From: DASYSA01 sp036003885
GTDB taxonomy: Bacteria; Acidobacteriota; Blastocatellia; UBA7656
Assembly: GCA_036003885.1 (NCBI GenBank)
Contig: DASYSA010000094.1
Span: 1 to 7,921, forward strand
Length of the DNA: 7,921 bases
Direction: 5' to 3'
Shown: piece by piece, positions 6,509-7,921 of the stretch
Layout of the letters: each line of letters starts with the position of its first letter
Position numbering within the stretch: position 1 is the stretch's first letter
Notes under the pieces: model-generated
Told to the model about the DNA's origin: nothing
The model's database searches: none
What the model saw: only the letters and a program-made list of their open reading frames with translations
Position numbers and translations under genes: made by a program

Positions 6509-7069
6509 TTAGTGCGGCCAGAGCCAGCCGAACGTGCCGGCCGTCAGGAGCGCATACACGAGACCATCGAATACGGACTTCAAGGTCGTGCCCCAGTTGC
6601 GCTTGTACCAGATTGAATGCTGGAGAAGCGCGAGCGAGTAGCCCGTGAAGGCCACACAACCCACGAAGCGGAACACTGCCCGGTAGTGGGCTCCATGTGG
6701 CAACGCGTTCCCCGCAACGTAGGCTGCGATGATGCCTACCAAGATCGAATACAGGAACCAGAGGACCAGGCTTGGGGCAATCGAGGGCAGACCGCTCGGC
6801 ACGAACGTCATAAAGGCGACCGGACCCGCTTTCCACTTCTCCAGGTAAGCCGGGGATTTCATGGCTTCCATCGAGCCGGCGTACGGCATCGCGTAATCTC
6901 CGGGCGGGATCTCGAAGCGACGGAGGGCCTCCATCACTTCGTCTTCTTTTGGAAGCGTCTTAAAGTCGCTGCTATGGTAGCGCAGCACCATGTGTATGAT
7001 TGAGCTCGCGATGAAGACGAACACCGCCGAAAGCAGGATCGGTAGCCAAAGCGACATCACTGAGACCAT
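6509..7069 (-). CDS. Integral membrane protein of unknown function
   Basis: A 186-residue membrane protein not assigned to a named family. Four hydrophobic segments are visible: about residues 5-28 (LWLPILLSAVFVFIASSIIH), 92-117 (APSLVLWFLYSILVGIIAAYVAG), 129-148 (VFRFVGCVAFTGYSLALLQH) and 163-183 (SVFDGLVYALLTAGTFGWLW). Between the first two lies a polar stretch of about 60 residues with KTLPKEDEVMEALRR, PPGDYAMPYAGSMEAMKSP and a Pro/Gly-rich run. Its ordered look (an IPPGDY-type motif) suggests a conserved family domain rather than random coding. The ATG at 7069 is chosen because AGGAGG is 5 nt upstream; an upstream GTG at 7075 overlaps that ribosome site and cannot be the start if the site is used. 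The gene is alone on its strand, convergent with the duplicated secreted protein, and separated by a 323-bp spacer from the GH28 gene upstream. Confidence 0.85.
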   Translation of the reverse strand: MVSVMSLWLPILLSAVFVFIASSIIHMVLRYHSSDFKTLPKEDEVMEALRRFEIPPGDYAMPYAGSMEAMKSPAYLEKWKAGPVAFMTFVPSGLPSIAPSLVLWFLYSILVGIIAAYVAGNALPHGAHYRAVFRFVGCVAFTGYSLALLQHSIWYKRNWGTTLKSVFDGLVYALLTAGTFGWLWPH

Positions 7070-7392
7070 GCACACCTCCTTGTTTTCAAAGTCCGCCTGA
7101 CGGACAGCCAGCCGAGACCGGGAAGATGCTAGGCGTTGTCAGCCCGCAACGCAAGGCCCAAGTGCTCGAAGCGTCAGCTACTTCTTCTCGCCGGTCTCCA
7201 ACCACTCAACGTCTGCAAGGTCCTGAGTTCGGCCGGAGGCCCGCTTGTTACGGATCAGATGTTCTCTCGACAATACCGCAGTCGGCTGATGCAAAGTTTG
7301 TTAGTAAGCGCGCGGACCAGGCCTCATCGAAGTTGAAACCGTCGATGGCAGTGATTACATCGATGCGAAGCGGAGGCGAACCAATCTGATAG
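7070..7392. other. 323-bp spacer without a convincing gene
   Basis: The stretch lies between two minus-strand genes. Open frames here (for example plus-strand 7126-7389) lack a ribosome site and have Ser/Arg-rich, unstructured-looking products. A small hairpin (GTCCG-CCTGA-CGGAC, 7091-7105) sits just upstream of the membrane-protein ribosome site. The promoter of that gene should lie here, but I see only weak matches (TTGCGT, then TAGCAT 17 nt on, minus strand near 7130-7160). No T-run terminator for the GH28 gene is visible. Confidence 0.5.
7075..7080 (-). promoter_or_regulatory. Ribosome binding site deciding the membrane-protein start
   Basis: On the minus strand AGGAGG (7080-7075) precedes the ATG at 7069 by 5 nt (TGTGC). 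The in-frame GTG at 7075 overlaps the last G of the site, so it is unlikely to be the start. Confidence 0.75.
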
Positions 7393-7921
7393 TCAAAGCT
7401 TCTCAAGTTTCGCGTGCTCAAGGCGCTTGTCAGGCACCTGCCAGCACTGGTTGGTGCTGAAGTTCTCGACGTCTCGGAGCACGAAGGTCGGGACGTCAGG
7501 TCCGTGTTGGGCCCTGGCGTGCTGGAAATCCGCATCTTTTACGTCGATCAGCACGAACGCCGGCCGCATGTCGGGCTTCATATAGCTGACCTCGACGTCG
7601 CTCACGTTCAGGCCCTTCACGTGGCGAATGAAGAAACCGTATGCAGGCATGTCCCCGAACATACTCGGCTCAGGATAGTCAATCTCTTTCTCCATCGGTT
7701 CGAGCGCAGCTTGCTCTTTTGTTCCACCGCCCTGGTAGAAGATTCGAATGTTGCTGAGTTTCAAATCTTCGATCGGATGGCCGGGGATGCCGCTGATTAT
7801 CGATCCATACCTCGCATCGGCATTGTAGACGACAACATTACTGATCATTACGCGCCGCAGCGCGCCGACCGTTGTCGTCTCTTTGGGTCCCCTCAGGCGA
7901 TTGCCCAGCCGGAGGAAGATC
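7393..7921 (-). CDS. GH28-like (polygalacturonase/rhamnogalacturonidase type) protein, C-terminal part
   Basis: About 175 codons of the C-terminal end of a right-handed beta-helix protein; the frame stays open to the right edge, so the start and the catalytic Asp motifs are outside the window. Visible family-like segments are IFLRLGNRLRGP, VGALRRVMISNVVVYNADAR, YGSIISGIPGHPIEDLKLSN, IRIFYQGGGTKEQAALEPME, KEIDYPEPSMFGDMPAYGFF, IRHVKGLNVSDVEV and DMRPAFVLIDV. Repeated coils with I-x-N/V-x-D spacing are typical of the pectin-lyase fold. GH28 enzymes hydrolyse pectin backbones; the exact specificity cannot be read from this part. The internal ATG at 7848 is not the start, because strong family sequence continues upstream of it. 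It ends at 7393 with TGA and a charged tail (KRLEHAKLEKL). An exported enzyme acting on plant polysaccharide is the likely role. Confidence 0.85.
   Translation of the reverse strand, partial: IFLRLGNRLRGPKETTTVGALRRVMISNVVVYNADARYGSIISGIPGHPIEDLKLSNIRIFYQGGGTKEQAALEPMEKEIDYPEPSMFGDMPAYGFFIRHVKGLNVSDVEVSYMKPDMRPAFVLIDVKDADFQHARAQHGPDVPTFVLRDVENFSTNQCWQVPDKRLEHAKLEKL

Noticed and set aside
7126..7389. Plus-strand frames (87 and 66 codons) in the spacer
   Set aside because: No ribosome site at usable spacing, Ser/Arg-rich product, and no similarity that I can see; treated as noncoding.
7248..7535. Minus-strand frame that could be a frameshifted tail of the GH28 gene
   Set aside because: The GH28 frame ends naturally at 7393 with family-like sequence close to its C-terminus, and the part of this frame beyond it shows no beta-helix pattern.
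1..7921. Defence island, CRISPR array, prophage or insertion sequence
   Set aside because: No transposase, integrase, nuclease, helicase or reverse transcriptase motifs on either strand, no regularly spaced repeats, and no terminal inverted repeats with target duplications.

Overview
This 7.9 kb window looks like chromosomal DNA from a soil-type bacterium, most plausibly Acidobacteriota and perhaps a Blastocatellia-like lineage. That placement is inference from gene content and moderately high GC: a secreted tricorn-type peptidase with Gly-rich inserts, a SYLF-domain secreted protein, a small secreted protein family ending in W-x-W, and a GH28-type enzyme. There is no rRNA or other marker gene to prove it. 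I see no tRNA, CRISPR array, insertion sequence or phage gene.

Layout. (1) Positions 1-2743, minus strand: most of a secreted tricorn protease homologue (first 914 codons). It runs from signal peptide through beta-propeller repeats, the C1 helical domain with the catalytic His, and into the PDZ domain. The Ser-containing S41 core lies beyond the left edge. (2) 2744-2987: divergent spacer with a good sigma70-like promoter for the peptidase and a G-quadruplex-type G-run array overlapping its -35 box. (3) 2988-4333, plus strand: a two-gene operon, a carboxymuconolactone-decarboxylase (AhpD-like) protein whose stop codon overlaps the start of a short-chain dehydrogenase/reductase by ATGA. (4) 4334-4575: spacer holding a heptamer repeat array in inverted orientation (GTTTCGC/GTTCCGC, then GAACGCG). 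(5) 4576-5307, plus: secreted SYLF/Ysc84 protein. (6) 5499-6323, plus: secreted helical protein made of two 115-residue tandem repeats, no recognised family. (7) 6352-6402: strong bidirectional hairpin terminator, followed by a 16-bp perfect palindrome. (8) 6509-7069, minus: conserved-looking integral membrane protein of unknown function. (9) 7070-7392: noncoding spacer. (10) 7393-7921, minus: C-terminal part of a GH28/pectin-lyase-fold protein running off the right edge.

The CMD and SDR proteins are the only pair with strong evidence of joint action (translational coupling), suggesting a small-molecule, possibly aromatic or lactone, redox/catabolic step. The peptidase, the SYLF protein and the duplicated protein all carry export signals, so much of this window serves the cell envelope or periplasm. 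No multi-gene defence or mobile system was found. The least explained item is the duplicated secreted protein at 5499-6323.
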